Assembly (NCBI GenBank): GCA_036571765.1
Contig: BROE01000019.1
Location: forward strand, 3,088,722-3,152,721
DNA: 64,000 nt
From: Plecoglossus altivelis
Lineage: Eukaryota > Chordata > Actinopteri > Osmeriformes > Plecoglossidae
Direction: 5' to 3'
Made by a program: the position numbers and the translations under genes. Positions 1 to 10,194 of the stretch are shown here, in pieces (the first letter of the stretch is position 1; each line of letters opens with the position of its first letter). The notes beneath the pieces were generated by a model. The model was not told the DNA's origin. It saw nothing but the letters and a program-made list of their open reading frames with translations, and made no database searches.

Positions 1-504
1 CCCCCCCCTCCCCTCCCACCTCACCCCGACCCCACCCTCACTGGCAGGAGTGCGATGCTTGGAAGGTGAAATGGCTCTCACGCCTCCGCGCACCTTTCAG
101 AGCCCGGAGCCCAAAGCTCTGTTCATAAATCCTCTTTATTGTCAAGGCTGGGGTGAGATTCTCGCCGTGGGGAGAGGTGGTTATTAGAACCATCGTGTCA
201 GATGTTCCCCTGCGCTGGGTTCGCTGAAATAACAGGTAGGCGCATGGCACTCTCTGATTGGCCAATGGATCTGGGAAGTGCAAGGCTTATCCCCATCTGT
301 TTTGGCCCAGAAAGACCGGTGGAAGTCCTGTCTGTGGGCTGTTTGTCCAAAGCCAAGGCCCAGCCCCAGTCCAGCAGAATTCAGCTGTTATCCTGGGTTC
401 TAGGGAAGGTTCTTCTAAGTTGGAGGAATCCCAGCTCCGCCTTTGATATGGTTCTGCTCCATTTCTTTGAGACTGCCTTTTTTTCCTGTTTTCTTTCCCC
501 CTGG

Positions 505-735
505 CTCTCTCTCTCTCTCTCACTCCCTCTCTCTCTCTCTCACTCCCTCTCTCTGTCTCTCTCTCTCACTCCCTCTCTCTGTCTCTCTCCCTCTCTCTGT
601 CTCTCTCTCTCACTCCCTCTCTCTCTCTCTCTCTCACTCCCTCTCTCTGTCTCTCACTCTCTCACTCACTCTCTCTCCCTCTCTCTCACACTCACTCTCT
701 CCCTCTCTCCCTCTCTCTCTCTATCTCTCTCTCTC
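505..735. repeat. CT-rich microsatellite
   Basis: About 230 bp of CTCTCT interrupted by CACTCC and CTGTCT blocks in a loose higher-order pattern. The purine-pyrimidine asymmetry makes it prone to length change and triplex formation. The Ser/Leu-rich open frames across it are a product of the repeat. Confidence 0.9.
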
Positions 736-3639
736 GGTGTGGCTCATCAAGACTGTAATTTCAGAATCACAGTAATCAGCGTCACCCCGGGAGTACGGCA
801 GGCGCGGGGGAGCCTGCTCAGGGCCAAGCGGCGGCGGCGGTCGGCCTTGTTGCCTGCGAGGCAGGTGGGCGACCGGGGCCGGCCGGCTCCCCTCCAGGTC
901 CCCTCCTCTGTGGGGACCTTCCCCGTCCAGCTCCTCCTCGGAGCGGACGGGGAAGGGAGGGGATGTGACTGGCTGCCCCGGTCAGATGGTGTGTTGTTAT
1001 CTGTTTAGTCTGATTGAGCAGGCTGCTCGGCGCTCCACAGGGGGGCTGCCACCCCCCCCCCACCCCACAAGTTCATGCGTCCTTTTGTTTTCTTCTTCAT
1101 TTTCTTTTTTTTTTGCCTCTCTCTTTCTACCGCCACTCCTTTCATCCTCTCCGCATTGATAAGGGAGGACGCTGCACACCCAGAGCTACTCTGTCATCCC
1201 ATCAGGGGTTGATTGCTTCGTCAAGCGGGCTCTCCTTGGCCGGGTGGAGAGGGAAGGAAAAGCCCTTGTGAAACAACAGAGAAGCCTTTGCATCCTCTTG
1301 TCTCCTCCTGCTGCTGCCTGGAGCCCCCGGCGGAGTTTCTCTCAGGACGTCTGCAGTCCTGAGCTGTTGTGTGTGTGTGTGTGCGCACGTGCGTGTGTGT
1401 GTGCGCGCGCATGTGTGTGTGCGTGTGTGTGTGTGGACTCCAGGCTGCGTGTCCCACAAGGCTGATCATGCTCTGCTTGGAACCCTGTCTGCCAGGTCTA
1501 GGGTTGGACCAGAGAGGCTGTCTGGTGACATGCAGTCGTCTGTCTCCCGGCCAAGCACTCCATGCTCCCTAGAGCTTCGTCTCTGGCTAGGCCTTAGAGC
1601 TCATTTGACAGCTTGACTCTGTAAAATAAGTGGTTATCTTAGAAATGGAGGGGGTGGGGAGTCACGTGAAATCCTAATTCCACAGGATGACTTATTCCCA
1701 TGGAGACTGGTTAGAGGGTGGATTCCGTAACGAGCTCCAATTTGTATTCCCGTGCACCTTGCTAACGAGTCTAGCCTTATGTGCTGGCCTGTGCGTTGTC
1801 AGACAGCCTCACTGGCCTGGCAGTTTTTCTTTCTCCTTATTGCAGCCATATTGCTTCTTTCGCTGTCGCCTGGGGGGGTTTCCCGGAATGTGCGTGCGTA
1901 CATTTTAAAAGTGCGCGTGCGCGCGCGCTCTCGGTCCGAATGAAGCGCTTTCGGATCGCCGTCGGAAGCGAGGATTTTGGCGCCTCTCGATTTCTTAATG
2001 GAGGGAGATGTCGTAAACAGACAGCACCTGCGTTCTGTACGGGCTTTTTAATGAGCGGGTCAAGTACGGAAGCAAATAAGAAAAAAAGCGCAAATACCCG
2101 GCCCATATCCTCCTAACTCTGCCGCTGTCGGACCTGCCAGAGGCTGAAAACCCTTAACGAAAACGTCAAGCCTCGCGCAGCAGAGTGACAGAGCACGCCA
2201 GGCATCGGAGAAATGTAGCTAAACGACATTTTTCTTTACCAGCTTTCTTTGCCAGAGACACAAAGAGGGAGTGGGAGAAGGAAAGGGAGAGAGAAAGAAA
2301 CAGAAATAGAGAGAAAGAGGACTTAATTGACATTGCTGTGTGACACTGAAGTCTCTGATCCAATTTCCTGCTCTTGTGGGGAAATTGTCATTTACAGCCT
2401 GCGTGAGCTCCTGCCCCCTGCTGTTTGAATCTCGTTCAGTTTCAAAACAGTTCTTTGGAATATGATAAGGCCTCGTTAGCATTGCTCGCCTGGCTTGGGT
2501 TGTACTGCTGGAGGCAGGGCATCTCTCACACGACACAGGACCAGGCTGGTCCGAGGCTGCCCTGCCTGGATGATCTGCTCATCAGGGGGAGTAGCATCTT
2601 ACAGACCTCCCAGGAGTCCCCCCCCATCCAGGGCTCCCGGAACCACCAGACCACCGTTAAGATCCAACATGTTGCATGTCAGGGGCGGTGTGCCGCAGTC
2701 CTGTCTGGATTTGGCTGTGGGCGGTGAAACCGGTGCGGTAGACAGCACCCGTGCCGCCGGCGAGCGCCCACGCCGTCGACGTCCCGCAGCATCAGATTTT
2801 CTGCTCCGCCTCAGGCACTGTTGCTCGTCCTTTTGAATATTCCATCTTTATGGATTGCCAGACTCATGCAACAATAATGTAGTGTACGCACATTTTCCTT
2901 CGTTTCAAGTCAGTTTCAACAGTTTTATGTCGGTTTAGTTTGTATTTGCCTTGAAGGCTTTCTGCAGAAGGCAGGATTAACTTTACAAAACTTCACATTC
3001 TCTTCCTTGATTAGAATATCTTTAATAGGGTTGACCTTGCTTGCTACACCATATTACCGGTGTACTGTAAAAGAGCCCTGGGCAACTACAAAGAAGGCTG
3101 TATGCCAACCCCAATGTCCTCTAAACTCTCTCCCATGCACACACACACACACACACACACACACGACAGGTAATGAAAGTGTGGCGTTTTATTTGATCGG
3201 CCTCCCTGTGATTGGAGGAGAGACAGGCGAGTGACAGAGGTCATTAGTCTTTGCTGTCACAGGAGCAGCCGGGGTGACGTCCTCCGCAGGGCGGCCGCCC
3301 GGCCGGCCATTTGTCCGTCCGCGTTCGGCCCACCCGGCCGTTCACCCAGGGAGAGAGCGGAGCCGTCAGTGATTGAGTGTGTCAAGCTCCAACTCCCTGA
3401 CCCAGACCGCTGCATTAATGAGGCTGCCATCAGCAGAGTGCAGCCGTTAAGACAGAACCGCCGCCTTCGCGCCGTGTCTGTCTCCCTACCCCCCCCTCAC
3501 ACACACACAGACACAGACACACACAGACACACACCACTCAGCCACCTCATAGCCACCCATTGTTTCCTGCCCACAAGTAAGACCGTGGATTAATCAGACA
3601 CTTGGCGTGACTCCTGGTGCCACAGTGTCAAGTCCTCCT

Positions 3640-3755
3640 AGCCCCAGCCCTAACCCCTACCTCCAGCCCTAACCCTTACCCCCAGCCCTAACCCCTACCC
3701 CCAACCCTAACCCCTAGCCCTAACCCCCAGCCCTAACCCCTGCCCCAGCCCTAGC
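3640..3755. repeat. Degenerate telomere-like CCCTAA repeat
   Basis: CCCTAA (TTAGGG on the other strand) recurs about eight times, interspersed with CCCCAG, CCCTAC and CCCCTGC variants. This resembles an eroded interstitial telomeric sequence or a telomere-like minisatellite. It lies upstream of the FAM222B coding exon. Confidence 0.75.
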
Positions 3756-5194
3756 CTGTCTGTCAACTGTACAAGGAGAAACTTGCAGGACAAAACTGGT
3801 TCACATCCACCTCCACTAACCCATATAAAAAAAGGTTTTTAACAAGTCTAGAAAGACACGGCTTGACATTTCAGGTTAGCACCTAATAAAGGAACAGGGA
3901 CAGCAACAGTCCCTCAGCGTCCCAAAAATCAAATAAAGATTTTTATGAAAACACGAGGTTGTCGTTTTGCTTTATTGGATGCAGGAAAGTAAACAGATGG
4001 AAGGGCCCTCGCTCACTGAACTTCCCAACGCCAGTGGTTGGATGCCGTCGTGCGGTCTGTCTGCGGGATCAGCCCGGGTGCGTGTATGTAGGTCAGGCAG
4101 ACTGGTGGCCGGGGGGTGGGGGGTGCCTCGGGTCCTGCCTGGAGGGGGGGGGGGTTGCTAGGCATTGGCCAGCCCCTGTTCTCAGATCAGAGCTGCAGGA
4201 TGTCTCATCCTCTCGTCTCTCATCCCTGACTCTCACTGGGAGCGCTGCTCGCGTCTCAACCCAGATGAAGGATGCAGAACAGGGAAACGCTGTGCACAGA
4301 CGCGGTACACCAACACTGGATGTGTGACATTCACACACAAGGTACAACCGCACCTGGGAGTAGGTATGTCAAACACAACACACCTTTTTTTTCCAGTAGG
4401 CTGGCTGGCACACACAAAGGCATTGTCACCCAGGCAGTGTTAAATATAGCCATGGTGTTAAGCAGCTGTGGCAGATTTGGTCTCCATCAGGGGACAGAGG
4501 GGCCAAGCCAGGCTGAGCTGGGCCGGGCTGGGCCAGGTTTGGCCCAAACCACCTGCTGCAGATCGGGGGGGACTGCTGCATGTCATGGAGCTCTGCTCTC
4601 TCAACTCCCACTCAGAGGAGAGAAACTTGCCTGTATGGCCACACCACCAACACCCCACCCCACCCCCCTCCCCCCAGGAGATGAGAAATTCCTCTCTCCA
4701 TCCTCTTTGTTCAGCCTGTGATGTGGCAGTGTTGGACAGAGCCCAGGCATATTACCCTCGTCACACTCCTCTCATCCCACGTGCGCGCGACCTTGCCATT
4801 TGTTTCCCTGCTTCTTCTTCCGGGGGCCACGGGGCCTCCGCGTCAGCCAGGGGAATGCAGATCGGAATGCAGCGGAGATCGAACCGCCTTTTGTCTTCTT
4901 TTTTTTTCGAGTTGCGAGCGCAGCTGCGTTGGTCTCCCGTGCGGGTGAAGTGCTGAGGGAGGGGATGTCGGACTCAGGTTCCTGTCAAACCAGGTTCAAT
5001 TACCAATACATCTGCTCTTTTTACAGGGTGGGGGGAGGGGGGGGGGTTGCAGAAAACCGAACGATTTCTCCCGAGTGTTCGACCCACGTTAACATGTTTT
5101 CTTTTCCGTTTTGCTTTTCTCTTTCTCATCATCTCCCCCCCACCCACCCACCCACTTCTATCCTTCGCTTGCATCTCTCCGCCTGTCTTCCCAG

Positions 5195-6945
5195 GGGACA
5201 CTACACAGAGGATGAAATCTGCTCAGTATCCGACCCCTGCAGAATTGGATGCTTATGCTAAGAAGGTTGCCAACAACCCCCTGACCATCAAGATCTTCCC
5301 CAACAGCGTCAAGGTCCCCCAGAGGAACCACGTGCGGCGCACTGTCAACGGGCTGGATACCTCAGGCCAGCGCTACAGCCCCTACCCCCCCTCTCAGGCT
5401 AGCGTCAAGGCCGGCCTCCTGGCCATCGTCAAGGCGCCCCTCGTGAAGGGCATCCTCAAGGACTTTGACGGCAGCCGGGCCCGCCTGCACTCCGAGGTGA
5501 TCATGAACCCCCCCGCGGGGCCCTACGCGGCCTCCTCGGCCAGCACTTTAACCCTCCACCACCCCCCAGGGGGGGCCCGGCCCCCGCAGAGCCTGCCCCC
5601 CCACCCCCAGACTCTACAAACTCTGCACGGCCAAGCGCAAGGCCAGGGCCTCAGACACCCACCCCCCTTATCCCAGCACCCCCGACCCCAGACTATGTCG
5701 TCCCACGTCCCTGCCCTGGCACACCCCCAGCCCCCCGCCCTCCTGCTCCAGCAGCAGCACCATCCGCAGCCCCCTCCAGGCCTGCAGGGGGGCCGGAAGC
5801 TGCCGGACGGCGACGTGCCCCCCAACGTGACTGTCTCTACCTCAACCATTCCTCTCTCCATGGCGGCCGGCCTCCATCAGGGCCGGCAGGCCGACCTGAG
5901 CACCATCGTGCACCAGATCAACCAGTTCTGCCAGGCAAGAGCCCAGGGGGCCAGTGCCACCTCCATGTGTGAGGGACAGATCGCCAACCCCAGCCCCATC
6001 AGCCGGAACCTGCTCATCAACGCCAGCTCCAGGGTGTCCATGCACAGCAGTGGCCCCAACGGTCCAGGCCTGCCCCCTCACAACTGCGTCATGGGCCCCG
6101 CAGACAACGCCGCTGCCCCTGTGGGCCGCCCCCCACCCAACATGGCCGCCATGAACCGCATGCCCGTCTATCACAATGATATCAAGCAGCACCACCAACA
6201 GCAGTTACAGCAACAACATCATCATCATCATCATCATCATCAACAGCAGCAGCAGCAGCAACAACAGCAGCAGCAACAGCAGCAGCATCATCATCAACAA
6301 CATCAACAACAACACCAACAACAACAACACCAACACAACCACCAACAACAGCAACAGATGCGCTCTTGGAATCAGCACCAGTTGGCTCAGCTTCAACACA
6401 TGCAGGACGGTGGGGGTCACCCCTGCAAGCATCCCCCAAGGGACCCTGGCTTCCCCTGCAAGGGCCTGGGCTACCCTCCGGAGCTGTGCGGGGGCCAGCC
6501 TTACACCCTGAAGCCCCCCCTGGAGAAGCCTACCCCCTCACCCCCCGTCAACAACAACGGCATGCCCGGCCCCATGGCCCACTACACCAACGGCCACTAC
6601 TTTCAACCCCACGTCTGGAACAGCAGCATCCTGCCCACACCCAACAGTGACAGCTCCGGGTCCCAGGACCTGGCCATGCCATTCCACGGGGGCAACCCAG
6701 GGGGGGCCACCACCCTAGACTGCGCCCCCCCCGGGGGGGCCCATTACAGGCCAGGGACGGGCTCCTCCGGACAGACTAATCTGATGCAAACGGCAGATTA
6801 TTTGGGCGGGGACTTCCAGACGCCCTGCTTCCGAGATCAGAATCTGGGGCTGATGGGAAAGATGCACAGGCCTCCCATGAACCGGGTGGGCCCAGAGGCC
6901 GGAGACGGCCGACCTTCCCACGTCCAGCACCCAGGGTACAGATAA
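5195..6945 (+). CDS. FAM222B: FAM222B, 3'-terminal coding exon (partial gene)
   Basis: This exon encodes nearly all of FAM222B, a largely disordered protein of poorly known function. The acceptor is CCCAG at 5190-5194, and the safe in-frame start is ATG 5212 (577 aa to TAA at 6943-6945; human is about 562 aa). Conserved blocks are the N-terminal AELDAYAKKVANNPLTIKIF segment, RRTVNGLDTSGQRYSPYP, a central NVTVSTSTIPLSMA then IVHQINQFC block, and the C-terminal LPTPNSDSSGSQDLAMPFHG block ending QHPGYR. At the acceptor the phase allows W-D-T-T-Q-R-M, as in the longer human N-terminus, so an upstream coding exon is likely but was not found. A His/Gln tract (about residues 324-382) is much longer than anything in the human protein. 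FAM222A is excluded by the N-terminal and C-terminal blocks. Confidence 0.93.
6184..6360 (+). repeat. FAM222B: Poly-His/Gln coding tract in FAM222B
   Basis: About 58 residues are almost entirely Gln and His, with runs of eight His and fifteen Gln. Codons are a mixture of CAG, CAA, CAT and CAC rather than a pure CAG run, which should make the tract more stable than a pure CAG array of equal length. The open frames on the opposite strand here are antisense artefacts. Confidence 0.9.
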
Positions 6946-9160
6946 GCTAGGGCCTTGTCTACACAGCAATTATCAAAACGACCTTCTTTCAGTCTTAAGG
7001 TAAAAACACGAAACGAATAAATTAAGCAAATGGCCGCCAATGTTAAGAGGACAGATGAATATATTTAATAAAGAGCAGTGTTTTTTTTTTGTTTTGTTTT
7101 TTTCCCCCCCAATCTTGCAAGTGATCAATTGATTTTGTAAACGAGTGCTTTCACCAGGCACTTTAGGGAACTTTTTCTTTGATGTGTACGTGATTGTCGT
7201 CAGTCCCAGCCCCTCGCTCCCCATCCCACCTGTCTATCAGCGTGCCTGGATCTGAAGAATCCTGAGTTCTTTTTTCTTTTCTTTTTAAACTTCAGACCTG
7301 TCCTTAAAGTTTTCCTTTTTCCCCCTCGTGAAAGATGTCTCCCTCAGACGCGGAAGGAAATCAGACTCTTCACAGAACTTGTTTTGAGGATGTTGACGTT
7401 CTTACAGATTCATGTCGGGATTCCTCTACCCAGACTAGTTTGGTCGGACAAGCGATTAATTCCCTCTTTGTGTTTACATGTGAAACTCATAGTGATGCGG
7501 AGTTCAAACACCAGAATATACAACACTTTCTCCTTGAAGTCTCAGCTGACGAAAGGTAATTATTTCTTCAGTGGCAAATCTGTCACTGGACGCTACAAAG
7601 TACTTATGGACAGGCTTGTTGTATGCACATGTACAAAAGAAGCTGTTTTTTCTTTTCAAAATGTAATTATTTATTTGTGAAATAGGACTGTTTTCTGAAT
7701 CAGGTCACTGTTAACGATTGATTCCTCCGTCTCTGAAGTGTCTAATCAGGTTGTTTGTACAGAGTAGAGACATCTAGATCCTGCAGGAACCTGAAGGGGC
7801 AGATTGGGCCAGACGCTCTCTTGCTCACAATGCTGCAATGTATTCAGGTGACTGTTACAAACCCATGTCTTTTTCACCAATGCCAATGAGTTTGGCAGCA
7901 TGATTGTGAATCTGTTTTTTTTGTTGTTTTTTTTTCTGCCCTTCCTCTCTTTCTTTCCAGTGTGGGGGGGCGGAGGGGGGGTACCAAGAAAGGAAATGGG
8001 TGATGTCTGAAGCCTTAGATGGCCTAAGTCAAATCTTTGAGGACAAACTGATTTTTAAAGATGTGCCATTTTGTGCTGGTTTAATTTTCCTTTTTTTCGT
8101 TTTTTGGAACCTGAAATCTATTACTTGAATTGTTGTGTTTTGCAAGTGTTTGTTGAAGGGGGGTGGGTGGGGGGGGGGGGGACTAGTTCACAGGCCTAAA
8201 CTTGCTACTGCAGTGGAAAAGGAGGGGTTACTAATGTCATTTAGAAACTAACTATGAACCAAATCAGAATTGGTTGAAATCATTGAGGTAGCTCAAGTTA
8301 GGTGTAGATGCTACTCATTCTGATTTGAAGCGTGCTTGAAAAGACCAAATTGATCACTTGCAAGATCACTTGGAGGTAAACAAAAAAGGACTTTTAAGTT
8401 AAAGTGAAACAGCAAATGCATTGTTTATTTTATTGTACACTGGCTTACCTACTATACTACTGTAACTTTAAAGTGTCATGATTGTGGATGAACGTAGCCT
8501 GCTGACGTGGGTTAGTGTGTGTGCGCGTGCGTGTGTGTATCAGAATGTGTGTGTGTGTGTTAGCAGATGTATGCGTGGGTGAACACACTGAAACCCACAC
8601 CCTGTTTGCCTCCTTTCCTGACAGCCCTTAAAAAGCCTTAAGTATTCGGTCCTTGGACTTTCCTTTTGAAAACAAGCATGGTTATAATGAACCCAAAATG
8701 AAGATCATGAGTGAGTATTGCAAGAATACAGAGGAACAGCAATTTCTCTTTTGTTATAATTGACTTTATTTTAATTAAGTATTGTTTGATAGAAGAAGAA
8801 AAAAAGCAATTCCTTAGTGATACTTTATTATGAAAACAGGAAATTTAGTAATATTTTGTCATTCTATTTTAAAGCTTTGTTTAGTTACTGGGCTGTAACA
8901 ACACCTTTTTTTTTCTTTCAGTTTCAAAGCTTCAGTTTGCATTGTGACTATTTATAATACTTGATTTGCTTGTTATTTAAATCTTTTGTTCTTTTTTTCC
9001 TCCTTATTTCTTGTACTATTGCTGTGAAATGAAAGAAGGGCCACCAGTCTTTCTTTAGCGTGACACGCTGTGGCTTTTTGACAGATGAGGCGAGAGTGTG
9101 AGAGTTGTGCTACTCTTTTTGTAATATTGTAATAATAAAATAAAGTTCTAATTTATGCTT
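6946..9160 (+). other. FAM222B: FAM222B 3'UTR with poly(A) signals
   Basis: The sequence after the FAM222B stop is AT-rich, lacks sustained reading frames and ends near two overlapping AATAAA signals at 9134-9139 and 9139-9144. An earlier AATAAA at 7067-7072 could give a short isoform. G-rich runs lie at about 7963-7981 and 8158-8181. A TG/GC-rich tract is near 8515-8560. Assigning the whole stretch to one 3'UTR is inferred from the absence of other gene signals. Confidence 0.7.
9134..9144 (+). promoter_or_regulatory. FAM222B: Poly(A) signal pair for FAM222B
   Basis: Two overlapping AATAAA hexamers sit in an AT-rich context about 2.2 kb after the FAM222B stop, followed by a T/G-rich stretch. 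They are the best candidate for the main cleavage signal. Confidence 0.65.
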
Positions 9161-10194
9161 TGCTAGGAGTTCTGGAGTTTGTCGCTGCCTGTCTTTGTTT
9201 TTAAAACTCATTTTCCGTACCTTTGAACTCTCTACCTTCCTGCAAACAAACGGCTATCAAATAAGGTACAAATGTAATCTTGCATTGGTATTCAAGCTCA
9301 TATCTGCATGACTAGCAGTTGGGCTTAGATTAAGACCCTACAATCCATGGCAGCACCGCCTCCCTTGTAGTTTCAGATGGAGTACCTCTGATTTGAACAG
9401 CCACGTAGGAAATAATCAGTTATCGTTTCATTCGATGCTTTCATCCTGTTTTTCAAAGCCAGCCAGTGTGAGACGCATGCAGGAGTGGAGACGAGGTAAG
9501 CTGTGAAGTCCGCAGGACAGGCTGGCTGCAACGGCTTTAGGCCGTCTAGCAGTGATGGAAATGAGCGTTCTATAAAGGGCTCGCGGTAGGAGGGACTGTC
9601 TGGGTATAGCATCGCTCCCGTCAGGAATTTTGAGCAATGCAGGGTGCAGTCATAACAGCAGCTGGATTGAATAGTCTCTGATGAAAGGATGGAGGACATT
9701 TGGGGGGAGTAAACGCGCTCAGTTTCAGACGGATAGGAAGTAACCAATCACTTGTTTCCAGGAAACAAGAAGCATTAATGAAGGACTGGCAGTCGGTAAT
9801 GGGCTATTCCATACAAATTAGCATATTGATATATATTCGTCCAATTATTCTGAATACATAGTCATTACGCTTGCAAAGAGTTTTTGATTTGAGTTTTAAT
9901 TACATCAACTACTGCATTTGGGGGTCACGGAAACTTGTTTTGGATGGACGTGATATTTTTCCTGAGGTATTAGAGTCATATAAGCACATGACAGCTTTCA
10001 GAATTAGCAAGCATGAGGTGGTAACAGCTTTTCTGTGAGGTGGCACACGGGTAAGCTGGTATATCAAGCAAACATTCTGTTGAATTCATGGACCAGTCAG
10101 GCGTACTGAAACCAAATGAATCCAGCTGGTAGTCCGATATGCCAGCGTACTGGGGAGGGAAACCAACGAGGAGAGAATAACGCTGGGGGGGGGG
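9161..10194. other. Convergent spacer between FAM222B and TRPV1
   Basis: This stretch separates the 3' ends of FAM222B (+) and TRPV1 (-), and its right part should be TRPV1 3'UTR. No AATAAA for the minus strand was seen. An ATTAAA on the minus strand at 9895-9900 is the only plausible TRPV1 poly(A) signal. No coding exon is supported; a 124-codon minus-strand frame at 9373-9747 resembles nothing I know. Confidence 0.5.

Larger units (their letters stand above)
1..5194. other. Non-coding region upstream of the FAM222B coding exon
   Basis: I see no supported coding exon here. The FAM222B coding exon begins with an acceptor at 5193-5194, so at least the right part of this stretch is intron. The reading phase at that acceptor (two bases GG before GAC) predicts an upstream coding exon ending in T, giving Trp, but I could not find such an exon. 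The region holds a CT microsatellite (about 505-735), a TG/GC-rich tract (about 1367-1435), a CA repeat (about 3136-3165), GC-rich segments (about 2700-2800 and 3270-3480), a telomere-like stretch (about 3640-3755) and several C or G homopolymer runs. The long open frames across the CT repeat are low-complexity artefacts. Confidence 0.6.

Noticed and set aside
202..1008. Long + strand open frame of 268 codons
   Set aside because: Most of it is Ser/Leu translation of a CT microsatellite; no homology, no splice context.
1369..2116. Candidate upstream FAM222B coding exon (frames with MLCLEPCLPG or MLACALSDSL)
   Set aside because: They resemble the human start only in a few residues and do not end in a donor with the required phase and Lys-(Trp) end.
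6182..6439. Val/Leu/Met-rich minus-strand frames
   Set aside because: Antisense reading of the FAM222B His/Gln tract.
9373..9747. 124-codon minus-strand frame between FAM222B and TRPV1
   Set aside because: No recognisable domain or homologue; it lies in the expected TRPV1 3'UTR and spacer.
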